From: an uncultured Candidatus Actinomarina sp.
GTDB lineage: Bacteria > Actinomycetota > Acidimicrobiia > Actinomarinales > Actinomarinaceae
Assembly: GCA_902593475.1 (NCBI GenBank)
Contig: CACJIM010000008.1
Span: 1-56,420, forward strand
Reading direction: 5' to 3'
DNA length: 56,420 bases
Part shown: positions 8,660 through 18,917 of the stretch, piece after piece
Position numbering within the stretch: the stretch's first letter is position 1
How the letters are laid out: every line of letters starts with the position of its first letter
Position numbers and translations under genes: made by a program
The notes under the pieces: model-generated
Seen by the model: the letters and a program-made list of their open reading frames with translations, nothing else
Told to the model about the DNA's origin: nothing
Databases searched by the model: none

Positions 8660-11600
8660 TTTGTATTGCCTCCATGTCTTCAAAAGATTTTGTAGTTTCT
8701 AAAAATGCCTTTAAAAAAGCTTCAGCTTCTCTGACAGATGAGACTACTGCAACTCCAGTTTCATGAGAGAGTCTCCTAATTTTCCATCCATCTGTATATT
8801 CATTTGCAAATGTTGGTGTATTGATAACAAGTGAAATTAGTTTATCTTGAAGAATAGTCAAAGAAGTTGGAAAGGTCTCATCAGCCCTTCCAACAATAGT
8901 TGAGTTAATTTCGCTATTTTTTAAGTATTCTCCTGTTCCGTATGTTGAATAAATTTTGAATCCTAAGTCGGAATAAGTTTTTACAATTTTTATAAAATTA
9001 GGTTTTTCTTGATCGCTAAGAGACACAAAAATTCCTTTTTCATTTTCATTTATTTCAACTCCTGCAGCTGCATAAGCTTTATTTAAAGCAACTCCAAAAC
9101 TTCTTCCAATTCCCAATACTTCTCCGGTTGCTTTCATTTCAGGGCCAAGCATTGTATCTTCAGCTGGAAATCTTGACCAAGGAAAAATAGCTTTTTTAAT
9201 AGCTACTTTATTTGTTGTACTATTCAAATAATTGGTAGTTTTTTTGATTGAATCCAAACTATGTCCAAGCATTAAAAGGGTGCCAGCTTTGATTATTTGG
9301 TTTCCCGTTACTTTTGACACAAAAGGCATAGTTCTTGAAGCTCTTGGATTTGCCTCAAGAATAAATAATGTATCATCTTTAATAGCAAATTGAATATTTA
9401 ATAACCCTTTTACACCAAGGGCTTTTGCAAGGGTCGTACTCTTGTCTTCAATTTCCTTTATCATGCTTTCCGTAATACTAAATGGTGGAAGAACAGCAGT
9501 AGAATCTCCACTATGAACTCCTGCAGGTTCCAAATGCTCTAAAATTCCTGCAATAAAGACATCTTTTCCATCCGAAATTAAATCAACATCTATTTCGATG
9601 GTTTCGGTTAGAAACTGATCAACAAGTAGTGGCCCAGAACTAAAAGGATTTCCATCATCATCTGCAGTTGCCAATATTGATAGATAGTTTTTTAACTCAT
9701 CATCATTTTTAACAACACGCATAGCTCTACCTCCCAAAACATAGCTTGGTCTTAATAGCACAGGATAAGTAATTTCTTTTACTGCACTGATTAACTCATC
9801 CTCATTGAATGATATTTTTGATTTTGGTTGATCAATATTTAAAGATAAACAAAGCTTTTGAAATAAATCTCTATCCTCAGTTGCATCTATGACATCTAGA
9901 GACGATCCTGCAATTTTATAACCAGCTGAAGAGATTTTATCCGCAAGCTTTAGGGGAGTTTGTCCTCCAAGTTGAATAATTACTGAATCTGGGTTTTCTC
10001 TTGCTAACACTGCTTTAACTTCATCCCAAGAAAGTGGTTCAAAATACAATTTGTCGGCAGTGTCATAATCTGTAGAAACAGTTTCTGGGTTTGAGTTAAT
10101 CATAATAGCTTCATAATTATTTTCTTTTAATGACTCAACTCCATGAACACAGCAATAATCAAACTCTATTCCCTGTCCGATTCTGTTTGGTCCCGAACCT
10201 ATGACTACGACTTTTTTGTTCTTTGATGCGCTGTCATCGTCTGACGTCCCAAAAGTGGAGTACAAATATGGAGTTTTTGATAAAAATTCTGCAGAACAAG
10301 TGTCTACAAGTTTATAAGCTCTCTTATTTTCAAGGTCATCCTTTATTTCTTTAGAATCTACATCTTCATCAGTCCAACCAAGCATTTTTAAAATTGATAC
10401 AGGAGTTGACTCTGGGTTTACATTAAAACTTTTTTCAATCTCTCTTAAAAACCACAAATCTACTTTTGACAATGAAGCTATATCTTCGATTGGCCAGTTT
10501 CTTCTGATAGCTTCTAGAATCGCAAAAATTCTTCTAGGTCTTGGTGTTTTAATTTCTTCTTGAAGCTGGTTTTTTGGCAGGTTTATAAATCGGTTATCAA
10601 TATTTCTTATTCCCGTTTTACCTATTTCAAGTGATCTGATTGCTTTAGTTAAGCTTTCTGTGAAAGTTGAAGCTATCGACATAACCTCACCAACACTTTG
10701 CATAGACGTTCCTAAAACGTCATCTGTTGAGGGGAATTTTGGAAAATCAAATCTTGGAATCTTAACCACAACATAGTCCTGAACTGGTTCAAAACTTGCT
10801 GGTGTTGAACCAGTAATATCATTTTTTAATTCTGTAAGGTTGTAACCCACAGCTAATAATGCTGCAAATTTTGCAATAGGAAACCCAGTTGCTTTAGATG
10901 CCAATGCTGAAGATCTCGAGACTCGAGGATTCATTTCTATAATTCTTCTATCACCATTTTCTGGATTAACTGCAAATTGAACATTGCTGCCACCAGTTGC
11001 AATCCCAATTGTGTCTAAACAAAGTAGAGCTTCGTCTCTCATAATTTGATATTCTTTGTCAGACAAGGTTTGAATTGGGGCAACTGTAATGGAATCTCCA
11101 GTATGAACGCCCATTGGATCAAAATTTTCAATTCCACAGACGATAACACCGTTTCCATCACTGTCTCTCATTACCTCAAGTTCATACTCTTTCCATCCAT
11201 AAACAGATTCTTCTATTAGAACTTCTTGTGTTGGAGATGCTTTAAATGCATCTTTTAATTTTTTTTCTAAGTCTTGTTTGCTTTCAACAAGACTTGTGCC
11301 ACCTCCACCTAAAATAAATGAAGGCCTAAGCATTAATGGAAATCCTATATCTTCACTTGCAGCGACACCCTCTTCGATAGATTTAACATACTCAGCTTGT
11401 AATGTTTTGATTCCTGCACTTTCCATAGCGCTTTTAAATAGCCACCTATTTTCTGCAATCTCTATAGATTTTGCTGAAGCACCCAAAAGTAAAATTTCAT
11501 TTTTGTCGAATACATTGTCATTTTCTAATTCCATTGATAAATTAAGTGCTGTTTGTCCACCTAATGTAGGTAAGACAGCATCAGGTTGTTCAATCTCAAT

Positions 11601-11831
11601 TATCTTTTTCAAATAATTTACAGTTAGTGGTTCAATATATGTAGCGTCTGCCATTTCAGGATCAGTCATAATAGTTGCTGGATTTGAATTAACAAGTATT
11701 ACTCTATAACCTTCCTGTTTAAGAGCTTTTGCAGCCTGTGATCCTGAGTAATCAAACTCACATGCTTGCCCAATTACAATTGGACCTGATCCAATTATTA
11801 ATATGCTATTTATATCTTTATTTTTTGGCAT
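8649..11831 (-). CDS. carB: Carbamoyl-phosphate synthase large chain
   Basis: 1060 residues from the ATG at 11831 ([17 protein letters not shown]). A longer reading to 11966 would run through carA and is rejected. Two homologous halves are seen, each with a pre-ATP-grasp domain ([18 protein letters not shown] and, in the second half, [18 protein letters not shown]), an ATP-grasp domain ([13 protein letters not shown] and [13 protein letters not shown]), and a C-terminal MGS-like allosteric domain with [11 protein letters not shown]. With CarA it makes carbamoyl phosphate from glutamine-derived ammonia, bicarbonate and two ATP. It overlaps carA by fourteen bases. The single copy would serve both pyrimidine and arginine synthesis. 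Confidence 0.97.
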   Translation of the reverse strand: MPKNKDINSILIIGSGPIVIGQACEFDYSGSQAAKALKQEGYRVILVNSNPATIMTDPEMADATYIEPLTVNYLKKIIEIEQPDAVLPTLGGQTALNLSMELENDNVFDKNEILLLGASAKSIEIAENRWLFKSAMESAGIKTLQAEYVKSIEEGVAASEDIGFPLMLRPSFILGGGGTSLVESKQDLEKKLKDAFKASPTQEVLIEESVYGWKEYELEVMRDSDGNGVIVCGIENFDPMGVHTGDSITVAPIQTLSDKEYQIMRDEALLCLDTIGIATGGSNVQFAVNPENGDRRIIEMNPRVSRSSALASKATGFPIAKFAALLAVGYNLTELKNDITGSTPASFEPVQDYVVVKIPRFDFPKFPSTDDVLGTSMQSVGEVMSIASTFTESLTKAIRSLEIGKTGIRNIDNRFINLPKNQLQEEIKTPRPRRIFAILEAIRRNWPIEDIASLSKVDLWFLREIEKSFNVNPESTPVSILKMLGWTDEDVDSKEIKDDLENKRAYKLVDTCSAEFLSKTPYLYSTFGTSDDDSASKNKKVVVIGSGPNRIGQGIEFDYCCVHGVESLKENNYEAIMINSNPETVSTDYDTADKLYFEPLSWDEVKAVLARENPDSVIIQLGGQTPLKLADKISSAGYKIAGSSLDVIDATEDRDLFQKLCLSLNIDQPKSKISFNEDELISAVKEITYPVLLRPSYVLGGRAMRVVKNDDELKNYLSILATADDDGNPFSSGPLLVDQFLTETIEIDVDLISDGKDVFIAGILEHLEPAGVHSGDSTAVLPPFSITESMIKEIEDKSTTLAKALGVKGLLNIQFAIKDDTLFILEANPRASRTMPFVSKVTGNQIIKAGTLLMLGHSLDSIKKTTNYLNSTTNKVAIKKAIFPWSRFPAEDTMLGPEMKATGEVLGIGRSFGVALNKAYAAAGVEINENEKGIFVSLSDQEKPNFIKIVKTYSDLGFKIYSTYGTGEYLKNSEINSTIVGRADETFPTSLTILQDKLISLVINTPTFANEYTDGWKIRRLSHETGVAVVSSVREAEAFLKAFLETTKSFEDMEAIQNVS

Positions 11832-12915
11832 AGTTACTTTCCATAAGTTTGACAAAGGGGTCAAAAATTTGCAGTCCATCAGATGTGCCTGGACCAGATT
11901 CTGGATGAAATTGTACTGAATAAGCCATTGACTCCCAGATACTAATACCTTCATTACTTCCATCATTTAAATTACTTGCGTAACTTTCAATTCTTCCAAA
12001 TTTTTCATGCACAAGATCAGCTTCAAAATCATCTACAGCAAATCCATGATTCTGAGCAGTAATCAATGCTTTCTTGATTCCTTTAATTTCTACTGGGTGA
12101 TTAGAGCCATGATGTCCAAATTCTAGTTTTTTAACATTCAGACCACACGCAAGGCTTAAAATTTGATGACCTAAACAGATTCCAAATATAGGAATATTAC
12201 CAATCAGTTTTTGAACAGTATCAATTACACCTTCAAGAGATCTTGGATCTCCAGGGCCATTAGATATTAAAATACCTTTTAGATTCATTGAAAGTATATT
12301 TTCTGCTGATTCTTTTGGAGAAATTGCTACAGTTTGAAAATTTAACTTTTTTAATACATTTACAATACTTTGTTTAGCTCCAAGATCTAAAATTCCAACT
12401 TTACCAACTGTATCATCACCCAAATTCAAACTACCAGCGGTTAGTGCTGAATTATCACCAATTATGTCCCTAGCATTCATAACTAAATTAATAAGTGAGT
12501 CTTTATCAATCTCTTGCCCCATTGCAAACATACTGGACCCACAGTCTCTAAGATGTTTTGTTATTGACCTGACATCAAAACCACCACTAAAGGGTATTTC
12601 ATATTCTTTTAACCAGGAAGTTACAGATTTTTCTGATCTCCAAGATGATGGATCATATGTAAATGAATTACCTATAGCAGCTTCAATTTTTGGTTCATTA
12701 GACTCATAATCATCTTGTGACATTCCATAATTTCCAACATGAGAAGAAGTAAACGTAATTATTTGATTTATATAGGAGGGGTCACTGAGTATCTCAACAA
12801 AACCTGTCATTGCTGTGTTAAATATTAGTTCACCAGTTGTAGGGTTAAATTCGTTATCGGACCATCCTATAAACTCATCTCCATTTTGATTGACAAGCAA
12901 AGTTTTTTTATACAT
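11818..12915 (-). CDS. carA: Carbamoyl-phosphate synthase small chain (glutaminase)
   Basis: 365 residues. The N-terminal CarA domain is followed by a class I glutamine amidotransferase: nucleophile loop FGICLGHQI with the catalytic cysteine, FGHHGSNHP typical of CarA, and [10 protein letters not shown] with the catalytic His-Glu. It releases ammonia from glutamine and channels it to CarB, with which it overlaps. The start overlaps the pyrC stop by eight bases, so the whole pyr block appears translationally coupled. Confidence 0.97.
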   Translation of the reverse strand: MYKKTLLVNQNGDEFIGWSDNEFNPTTGELIFNTAMTGFVEILSDPSYINQIITFTSSHVGNYGMSQDDYESNEPKIEAAIGNSFTYDPSSWRSEKSVTSWLKEYEIPFSGGFDVRSITKHLRDCGSSMFAMGQEIDKDSLINLVMNARDIIGDNSALTAGSLNLGDDTVGKVGILDLGAKQSIVNVLKKLNFQTVAISPKESAENILSMNLKGILISNGPGDPRSLEGVIDTVQKLIGNIPIFGICLGHQILSLACGLNVKKLEFGHHGSNHPVEIKGIKKALITAQNHGFAVDDFEADLVHEKFGRIESYASNLNDGSNEGISIWESMAYSVQFHPESGPGTSDGLQIFDPFVKLMESNYAKK

Positions 12916-13966
12916 GATTTAGTTCTTTCTGAATATTTACTTGGAAGTTTTCAAAGGCTGAATTTTTGTAGAATGATTTTGTAATAAAAGTACTATCATT
13001 TTTAGTCCAGCAATTCTTTTTAGTGTTTGAACTATCATATCCAAGACTAACCAGAATATTCATTGGGTTTATTGACATAAATCTTGTTAATTCTTCCAAG
13101 CTAAATAAATTTGAAGAAAATAAAACAACAAATGCTGACTCTAACCCAACTACGCCTCTTGCAGATTTCTTGAAACTTACTTCTTTAGTTTCTTTTGGAT
13201 GGGGCGCATGATCAGTAGCAATTACATCGATAATTCCATTTTTTAGGCCATTAATTAATGCTTGCCTATCTTCTTCTGATCTTAATGGTGGATACATTTT
13301 GAGGCTTCCGTCATTCATATTTATATCTAGGTTATTTTTTAATAAGTGATGAGGGGTTACTTCGGCAGTTACTGGAAGGTCATTTTCTTTTGCATCTTTA
13401 ATTAGTTCAACACTCTTTTTAGAAGAAACATGTTGAACATGGTATCTTGTTTTATATTTATTTACTAAATCTAAATCTCTTTTTACAATTTCAAACTCTT
13501 CATTTTCATGAATAGTGATTAATTCCGAAGTATTGTGAGGAGGTGCTATATCACCAGGGTTTGTGTGACAGTTTTTTTCACAATGTTGAAAAATTGCAGC
13601 ATTTAATTGAGCAATTTTTTTAAAAGCAATTTCCGAAAGATCATCATCAATAAGTGTTTTTCCATCATCTGAAAAAATTGTTACTCCTTCGTCAACAAAT
13701 TCATTAAAATTTACAAGTTCTTTTCCATCAAGGTTTTTTGACAATGCTCCAACTCGATGAACTTTTATGTCTAACTTTTTATCAATAGACCTCGCAAGTT
13801 TAAGATTTTCTATTGAATCAATTGTTATTTCAGAATTTGCCATAGCTAAAACTTCTGAGTACCCACCGTTTAGTGCTGCTTTTTCAATTTCTAAAAAAGG
13901 GAAATTATTTTTATCGGGATAACGTGTATGGGTATGAAGATCAATAAATGATGGCAGTTCAATCAT
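12908..13966 (-). CDS. pyrC: Dihydroorotase
   Basis: 352 residues, on the short side for the class I family (about 420). The amidohydrolase landmarks are present: N-terminal metal site IDLHTHTRYPD, HCEKNCHTNPG, TPHHLL, and the catalytic aspartate in ATDHAPHPKETKE. The HxH motif is followed by TRYPD instead of the usual LREPG, and the N-terminal beta-sandwich domain seems to be missing or reduced, since the metal motif begins at about residue 10. It cyclises carbamoyl aspartate to dihydroorotate. It overlaps pyrB by four bases and carA by eight. Confidence 0.92.
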   Translation of the reverse strand: MIELPSFIDLHTHTRYPDKNNFPFLEIEKAALNGGYSEVLAMANSEITIDSIENLKLARSIDKKLDIKVHRVGALSKNLDGKELVNFNEFVDEGVTIFSDDGKTLIDDDLSEIAFKKIAQLNAAIFQHCEKNCHTNPGDIAPPHNTSELITIHENEEFEIVKRDLDLVNKYKTRYHVQHVSSKKSVELIKDAKENDLPVTAEVTPHHLLKNNLDINMNDGSLKMYPPLRSEEDRQALINGLKNGIIDVIATDHAPHPKETKEVSFKKSARGVVGLESAFVVLFSSNLFSLEELTRFMSINPMNILVSLGYDSSNTKKNCWTKNDSTFITKSFYKNSAFENFQVNIQKELNHV

Positions 13967-14841
13967 ATTGCTCCAAAAACATATTGATAGCTTGCAACCC
14001 TTGCAGGAATTGCCATTTTTAGTTGCTCTTGGTATATAAATTTTTTACTTTTTGCTGCATTGTCGTCTATTTCTATTCCAATATTTATCGGCATCGGATG
14101 CAAGACAACAAAGTCATCAGAAGTGTTTTCAAGTATCTCATTGGTTAATTGAAAGTTTTTTTTGTAATTATTAAAATCAAAACCTTCTATATTTTCAATG
14201 CGTTCTTTTTGAACTCTTAATAATTCAACAGATCCTGAATTTTCAACTACTTCTTCCCAAGAATTAAAAACACATAAATTATCTAAATTACTAGGAAGAA
14301 GTTCTTCATTAGAGAAAACACCAACCTTAAATCCTAATTTGGTCAATAGTTCTCTGCCAGAGGAAAATACTCTAGAGTGTTTGAGGTCACCAACATAAGT
14401 CACTGGTACTTCATAGGAAAATTTATTTAATTTTGTTAGAGTTGCAACATCAACTAATGCTTGTGTTGGATGAGAAGTATTACCAAATCCTCCACTGATA
14501 ACTGAAATTTCATTAAAATTTTTATATTCTTCTAAATTATTTTCTTTTGTCCTTATTACTAATGCTTCTATTCCCATTGATTTAAAGGTTTCCAATTCGT
14601 GAATCAAGCTTTCACCTTTTTCTTTAGCTGAAATCGAGTCTTGTGACTCTACTACATTGATCCCCAATTTCTGAGCAGCAATTGAAAATGAAAGCCTAGT
14701 TCTTGTTGAGCTTTCATTAAATTGTAAAAGGGTAAAAGAATCAATTTTTTTTAATTTTTGTATATTAAGTTTTAAAATTGAATTAATAATCTTTTCCAAA
14801 TTTTCTTTTTCTACATTTTGAAAATCTAGAAGATGATTCAT
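13963..14841 (-). CDS. pyrB: Aspartate carbamoyltransferase catalytic chain
   Basis: 292 residues. The carbamoyl-phosphate loop ESSTRTRLSF, KGESL (from the neighbouring subunit), LLRVQKER and HPMPINIGIEI match ATCase; the RVQKER motif separates it from ornithine carbamoyltransferase. The usual HPGP is HPMP here. It condenses carbamoyl phosphate with aspartate. There is no pyrI regulatory gene, as in other Gram-positive-type pyr operons that rely on PyrR. Its ATG lies three bases after the pyrR stop. Confidence 0.95.
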   Translation of the reverse strand: MNHLLDFQNVEKENLEKIINSILKLNIQKLKKIDSFTLLQFNESSTRTRLSFSIAAQKLGINVVESQDSISAKEKGESLIHELETFKSMGIEALVIRTKENNLEEYKNFNEISVISGGFGNTSHPTQALVDVATLTKLNKFSYEVPVTYVGDLKHSRVFSSGRELLTKLGFKVGVFSNEELLPSNLDNLCVFNSWEEVVENSGSVELLRVQKERIENIEGFDFNNYKKNFQLTNEILENTSDDFVVLHPMPINIGIEIDDNAAKSKKFIYQEQLKMAIPARVASYQYVFGAI

Positions 14842-14844
14842 ATG

Positions 14845-15321
14845 CTATGTGACCTCAACCTTATCAACATCATCTAATTCTTTAAGAAATACTGAAACAT
14901 ATTCTTCTTCATTAGTAGGTATATTTTTTCCAATGAATTTCGGACTAATGGGTAGTTCTCTATGGCCTCTGTCAATCAAGCAAAGAAGGGATATTAATCT
15001 TGGCCTGCCTGTATGAACAACGGCCTCTATTGAAGCTCTTAAAGTTCTTCCTGTATAAATGACATCATCAATCAAAATAACATCTCTTTCTTGCGGATTT
15101 ATATCTAATTTGGTTTTCTCAATTTCTTCTTCTAAATCATCTCTAAATGGTAAATAATCAACAGTATCAATATCATGTGCGTAATTTAGCTGATCAAGGT
15201 TTTTCGAAATTCTTTTTGCAATTAAATCGCCTCTTCTTGGGATTCCAAGTAAAAGAGGATTGATAAATTCAGATTCAGTAATTTCTTTACTAAGACGATA
15301 AATTAATTTATCTATTTCCAA
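14845..15321 (-). CDS. pyrR: PyrR: pyrimidine operon regulator / uracil phosphoribosyltransferase
   Basis: About 158 residues from a TTG at 15321, chosen because GGAAGGA lies six bases before it; a GTG at 15339 is possible but has neither a Shine-Dalgarno nor a -10 at leaderless distance. The PRPP motif VILIDDVIYTGRTLRASIEA and LLGIPRRGDLIAKRI are PyrR hallmarks, as are GHRELPI and the C-terminal region. PyrR senses UMP/UTP versus PRPP and controls pyr expression by binding the leader mRNA; many homologues also have UPRTase activity. Being first in the operon fits an autoregulated pyrR-pyrBC-carAB-pyrFDE order. Confidence 0.94.
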   Translation of the reverse strand: MEIDKLIYRLSKEITESEFINPLLLGIPRRGDLIAKRISKNLDQLNYAHDIDTVDYLPFRDDLEEEIEKTKLDINPQERDVILIDDVIYTGRTLRASIEAVVHTGRPRLISLLCLIDRGHRELPISPKFIGKNIPTNEEEYVSVFLKELDDVDKVEVT

Positions 15322-15334
15322 GACATTTCCTTCC

Positions 15335-15370
15335 GACACTCACAGGTGTCAATTAAAGTCGTATTAATAC
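15335..15370. promoter_or_regulatory. pyr leader: inverted repeat GACAC-N6-GTGTC and palindrome GTATTAATAC
   Basis: The 78-base gap before pyrR has two symmetrical elements: GACAC (15335-15339) with GTGTC (15346-15350) around six bases, and the perfect ten-base palindrome GTATTAATAC at 15361-15370. Read on the minus strand the palindrome contains TAATAC, which could be a -10 element. The inverted repeat lies just before the pyrR start and could be a PyrR-sensitive RNA hairpin or an operator. No typical PyrR anti-antiterminator or terminator pair was found. Function is inferred from place only. Confidence 0.35.
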
Positions 15371-15399
15371 TACCAAAAAATTAATTTAAAGAATTTGAT

Positions 15400-16329
15400 T
15401 TACCTATTTTCTCTAAAGAATGGAATACCAATATTTTTTGGAGCACCAGTATTTCCATTTTTTATAATTGTTAAGAAAACTAATACAAGGATAGTAATTA
15501 TGTAGGGTGTAATTTTGACAATGTATGGACTCATTTCAAATCCATATGTTTGTAAACGTGGACCAAGTGCCTCAAGAAAACCAAATAGTAAAGCTCCAAA
15601 CGCAGTTCTATATGGTTTCCATCCTCCGAATATTACTAATGCCAATGCAATCCATCCACGTCCAGAGGTCATACCATCGGTCCAATATGGAACATAGCTT
15701 AGAGTAAGATAGACACCAGAAAGACCAGCAAAAGCTCCACCCACACAAGTTGCTATAAATTGTGTTTTTGCAATTTTTAGCCCCATAGAATCTGCAGATT
15801 TCAAATCCTCACCTATTGCTTCGATTCTTCTTCCGAACATTGTTTTCTTTAAAATATAAGCGGTAAAAATCATAAGCAAAATAGCTATATAAAAGATAAG
15901 ATTTTGACTGAGCAATACTTGAAAAATATTTGATGGCTCTGCAATATCAATAAGGCTTTCAAGTTTGACTTCTAATTTTTTTCCAACATATGGTTTTCCA
16001 ATCAAAGAAGAAAGAGAAAGTCCAAGGATAGTTAAAATTAATCCAGACACTGTTTGATCTTGTTTTAGGACAACAGTTACGAAAGCATGAATTGATGAAA
16101 ATGCTGATGCACTTAGAACACCAACAATTACTGCTAGAAACAAACTTTCCGTATTAATTGCTGTAATGAAACCTGAAACAGCTCCAACTGAAATCATTCC
16201 CTCTACCCCTAGATTTAAAATTCCAGATTTTTCAGTAATAAGTTCTCCTAAAGCAGCAATAAACAACAAAGTTGCAGCTTGCAATGTAGCATTTAGTAAA
16301 CCCATTAACTGTACATCAATCATTTTCAT
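15400..16329 (-). CDS. ABC importer permease, nucleoside/BMP type (second permease)
   Basis: 309 residues, hydrophobic throughout with about nine or ten membrane segments and the BPD_transp_2 pattern of RbsC/NupQ-like permeases (GLNATLQAATLLFIAALGEL at the start, then ITEKSGILNLGVEGMI, the conserved coupling-region sequence of this family). It forms a heterodimeric channel with the product of the preceding gene, which it overlaps by fourteen bases. Context with a BMP-family binding protein and pyrimidine and purine salvage genes suggests nucleoside or nucleobase uptake; the substrate itself is not shown by the sequence. Confidence 0.9.
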   Translation of the reverse strand: MKMIDVQLMGLLNATLQAATLLFIAALGELITEKSGILNLGVEGMISVGAVSGFITAINTESLFLAVIVGVLSASAFSSIHAFVTVVLKQDQTVSGLILTILGLSLSSLIGKPYVGKKLEVKLESLIDIAEPSNIFQVLLSQNLIFYIAILLMIFTAYILKKTMFGRRIEAIGEDLKSADSMGLKIAKTQFIATCVGGAFAGLSGVYLTLSYVPYWTDGMTSGRGWIALALVIFGGWKPYRTAFGALLFGFLEALGPRLQTYGFEMSPYIVKITPYIITILVLVFLTIIKNGNTGAPKNIGIPFFRENR

Positions 16330-17377
16330 CCTTTTTTAAAATTTCATATGAAAAAAAGAATTGAGCTACCAAAGCACCAAAAAGAGTAGTTGCCTGAATT
16401 ATCTCAGCAATATATGAACTTACACCGATAGTTTGTATTACAGAGCCTCCGATAGTTAAAGCTCCAAACAAACAACCTACTAAGAATATACCAATAGGTC
16501 TCATTCCAGTTATTGCTGCAACAATAATAGCTGTATAACCAAATCCCTGAGAAATTCCAGTTGATACTCTGTGTGTCTGGCTTAATAATTCGATTGCTCC
16601 AGCTAGCCCAGCAAAACCACCACCAATTAACATTGCAAAAAATGCTTTTTGTTTTGCACTAATTCCAGCATAAATGGCAGTCAATTCTGATCCACCAGCT
16701 ATTCTCATTTCATATCCAAATACTGACTTGTCTTTAATGTAATAAGCTATGAGAGTGAAAAGTATACAAATTAAAAATCCAGAGCTTAATTTTCCCAAAA
16801 CAGTCGGTAAATAAACTGACTCACTTACATAGGCTGCTGCAGGAAAATTTAAAGAAGCAGGATCTTTCCAAGCACCATTTATTAAATAAATAGTTAGCCC
16901 AAAGACAATATAATTCGTAAGAAGAGTTGTAATAATTTCATTCACTCCAAATAAAACTTTTGTAATTGCAGGGAAGAAAATACAAAAAGCACCTCCTAAA
17001 AATCCAGAAACTAACAGTAGCAAAATATATATTTGCGAATTATTTATTGAAGTATTTATGTAAACAAAATTTAGAGCAATAGCTCCCATGAAAATTTGAC
17101 CTTCAGCTCCAATGTTCCAGAGCTTTACAGAGTTAATTATTGAGATACCTAGTCCAGCCAATATAAGAGGTATCGCCTTATTTAGTGAGTTGCTGAGACT
17201 ATTTACGCTGCCAATAGATAATTTAAGCATTAAGGAGAAAACATCGAAGGGATTTTTTTCCTGAATAAATAATATTAAAGATCCCACAGCAAGAGCAATC
17301 AAAAAGCCTATTAAGAAAGAATAAAAAGTTGCTAGTTCATTTCTGTAAAGTTTTTTAGAAAGAATATATTTATTCAT
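16316..17377 (-). CDS. ABC importer permease, nucleoside/BMP type (first permease)
   Basis: 353 residues with about ten membrane segments, BPD_transp_2 family (YufP/NupP-like). The stretch GLGISIINSVKLWNIGAEGQ is the conserved 'NIGAEGQ' region that faces the ATPase. It overlaps the ATPase gene by eight bases upstream and the second permease downstream, so the three membrane-complex genes are translated as a unit. Expected to work with the lipoprotein at 18918 to import a nucleoside-like solute. Confidence 0.9.
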   Translation of the reverse strand: MNKYILSKKLYRNELATFYSFLIGFLIALAVGSLILFIQEKNPFDVFSLMLKLSIGSVNSLSNSLNKAIPLILAGLGISIINSVKLWNIGAEGQIFMGAIALNFVYINTSINNSQIYILLLLVSGFLGGAFCIFFPAITKVLFGVNEIITTLLTNYIVFGLTIYLINGAWKDPASLNFPAAAYVSESVYLPTVLGKLSSGFLICILFTLIAYYIKDKSVFGYEMRIAGGSELTAIYAGISAKQKAFFAMLIGGGFAGLAGAIELLSQTHRVSTGISQGFGYTAIIVAAITGMRPIGIFLVGCLFGALTIGGSVIQTIGVSSYIAEIIQATTLFGALVAQFFFSYEILKKDEND

Positions 17378-18863
17378 TTATACCAGCCATTGCATAGCCT
17401 ATGGTCTCAATTGTTGCTGAATCGATTCCAACTTCTTTTACTACTTTGCCTTCGTAAAGAACAATAATCCTGTCACTAAGTTTAAAAAGCTCATCAAGAT
17501 CCTCTGAAATCAACAGAACAGCTGAACCTTTGTCTCTTTGATTAATTATCAATTTATGAATTGCATCAACTGCACTAACATCCAATCCTCTAGTTGGCTG
17601 GGCCGCAACAATTACTTCAGGGTTTGAAATTAATTCTCGACCCATTAAAAGTTTTTGCATATTTCCACCTGAAAGAGTAGATATTTCTGCTTTTACATCA
17701 GGTGCCTTAATCGCAAACTGCTTGATTAGATCATTTAAATAACCTAGCATTTTCCCTTTTGATAAATGAGGACCGTAGCTTGCCTTAAAATATTCTTTTA
17801 TAGCGGAATTATCTAAAACTGACACACCCGGAGCTAAACCCACACCAAGTCTATTTTCAGGAATATAAGAAAGGCTTAGCTTTTTTCTAGATTTAACACC
17901 TTTTTTTGAAACATCTTGAGAATTAATTAAAACTCTTCCTTGAAATTCTTTTTCAATTCCACAAATAACATTTGCTAGCTCTACCTGGCCGTTACCAGAT
18001 ACACCAGCAACACCCAGAATCTCTCCTGCTTGAATTGTAAAAGAAATATCGTCAAGTGATTTAAATTGTTCACTGTTTGTAAGTGAAATGTCTTTTACTT
18101 CTAATTTGATGTCACCCTTCTTGTTATCTTTTTTGAAATTAGAAGTTTTAACCTCACCCATCATCAATTCAATAAGTTCCTGATCAGTTACTTTTTCAGT
18201 TTCTAAATTTTTTGCAACCATTTTTCCGTTTTTCATTACAAATATTCTTTCAGTAAAATCTTTTATCTCTTTTAATTTATGAGTAATTAAAACAATGGTT
18301 TTATCATCTTCCTGAGAAAGTTTATCCAAAGATTCTTTAAGCTGTAATGTTTCCTGAGGAGTCAGAACTGCAGTAGGTTCATCAAGAAGCATAATTTCAC
18401 TATTTTTAAAAATTAATTTCATTATCTCTACTTTTTGTTTTTCACCAACAGAAAGTTCACTAATAGGAGTTAGATAACTCGAATTCAAAGTAAATATTTC
18501 TGAATATTTTTCGTATGCTTCTTCAAAATTATCAGAAAATATATTTGCTTTAGAAAGAGTAAGATTATCTTTTATTGTGAAACTATCTATAAGTCTAAAT
18601 TCTTGATGTACCATTCCAACCCCAAAAGAAGATGCAATATCGGGGTTCATTTTTTGAATATTTTGGTTTTTAATTTTAATAGTTCCACTTTCTGGTAAGT
18701 AAATTCCAGATAAAACATTCATTAAAGAAGATTTACCAGCACCATTTTCACCCAGTAGTCCGTGTACGATACCTTTTTGCAGGAAGAAATCTACACTATC
18801 AAGTGCTTTGACGTTTCCAAAAGTTTTAGAAACACCTTTTACTTCAAGAATTGGAGAACTCAT
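17370..18863 (-). CDS. ABC importer ATP-binding protein with two ABC domains (nucleoside/simple-sugar type)
   Basis: 497 residues, two tandem ABC domains as in RbsA/NupO. Domain one has Walker A GENGAGKSS, signature LSVGEKQKVEI and Walker B IMLLDEPTAVL with ITHK. Domain two is degenerate in Walker A (GVSGNGQVE) but has signature LSGGNMQKLLMGRE and VIVAAQPTRGLDV, the usual asymmetry of this family. It energises import through the two permeases that follow. Between it and the upstream lipoprotein gene lies a strong hairpin, so ATPase and permeases are probably made at a lower level than the binding protein. Confidence 0.95.
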   Translation of the reverse strand: MSSPILEVKGVSKTFGNVKALDSVDFFLQKGIVHGLLGENGAGKSSLMNVLSGIYLPESGTIKIKNQNIQKMNPDIASSFGVGMVHQEFRLIDSFTIKDNLTLSKANIFSDNFEEAYEKYSEIFTLNSSYLTPISELSVGEKQKVEIMKLIFKNSEIMLLDEPTAVLTPQETLQLKESLDKLSQEDDKTIVLITHKLKEIKDFTERIFVMKNGKMVAKNLETEKVTDQELIELMMGEVKTSNFKKDNKKGDIKLEVKDISLTNSEQFKSLDDISFTIQAGEILGVAGVSGNGQVELANVICGIEKEFQGRVLINSQDVSKKGVKSRKKLSLSYIPENRLGVGLAPGVSVLDNSAIKEYFKASYGPHLSKGKMLGYLNDLIKQFAIKAPDVKAEISTLSGGNMQKLLMGRELISNPEVIVAAQPTRGLDVSAVDAIHKLIINQRDKGSAVLLISEDLDELFKLSDRIIVLYEGKVVKEVGIDSATIETIGYAMAGINE

Positions 18864-18875
18864 ATATAAAAGTAA

Positions 18876-18906
18876 TTAAGCACTCCAGCATTGCCGGAGT
18901 GCTTAA
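18876..18906. terminator. Perfect 11-bp stem hairpin between the BMP lipoprotein and ATPase genes
   Basis: TTAAGCACTCC and GGAGTGCTTAA pair perfectly around a nine-base loop. On the transcribed minus strand the hairpin comes twelve bases after the lipoprotein stop and is followed by TTACTTTTATAT, a poor U-tract. It may act as a leaky terminator or as an mRNA 3'-end stabiliser, keeping binding protein in excess over the membrane subunits, a known arrangement for ABC importers. Confidence 0.7.
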
Positions 18907-18917
18907 TAAAAAACATG

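Noticed and set aside
11832-11966. Extended N-terminus for CarB starting at 11966
   Set aside because: The extra 45 residues are a frame-shifted reading of carA and have no family support; the ATG at 11831 begins the conserved CarB sequence.
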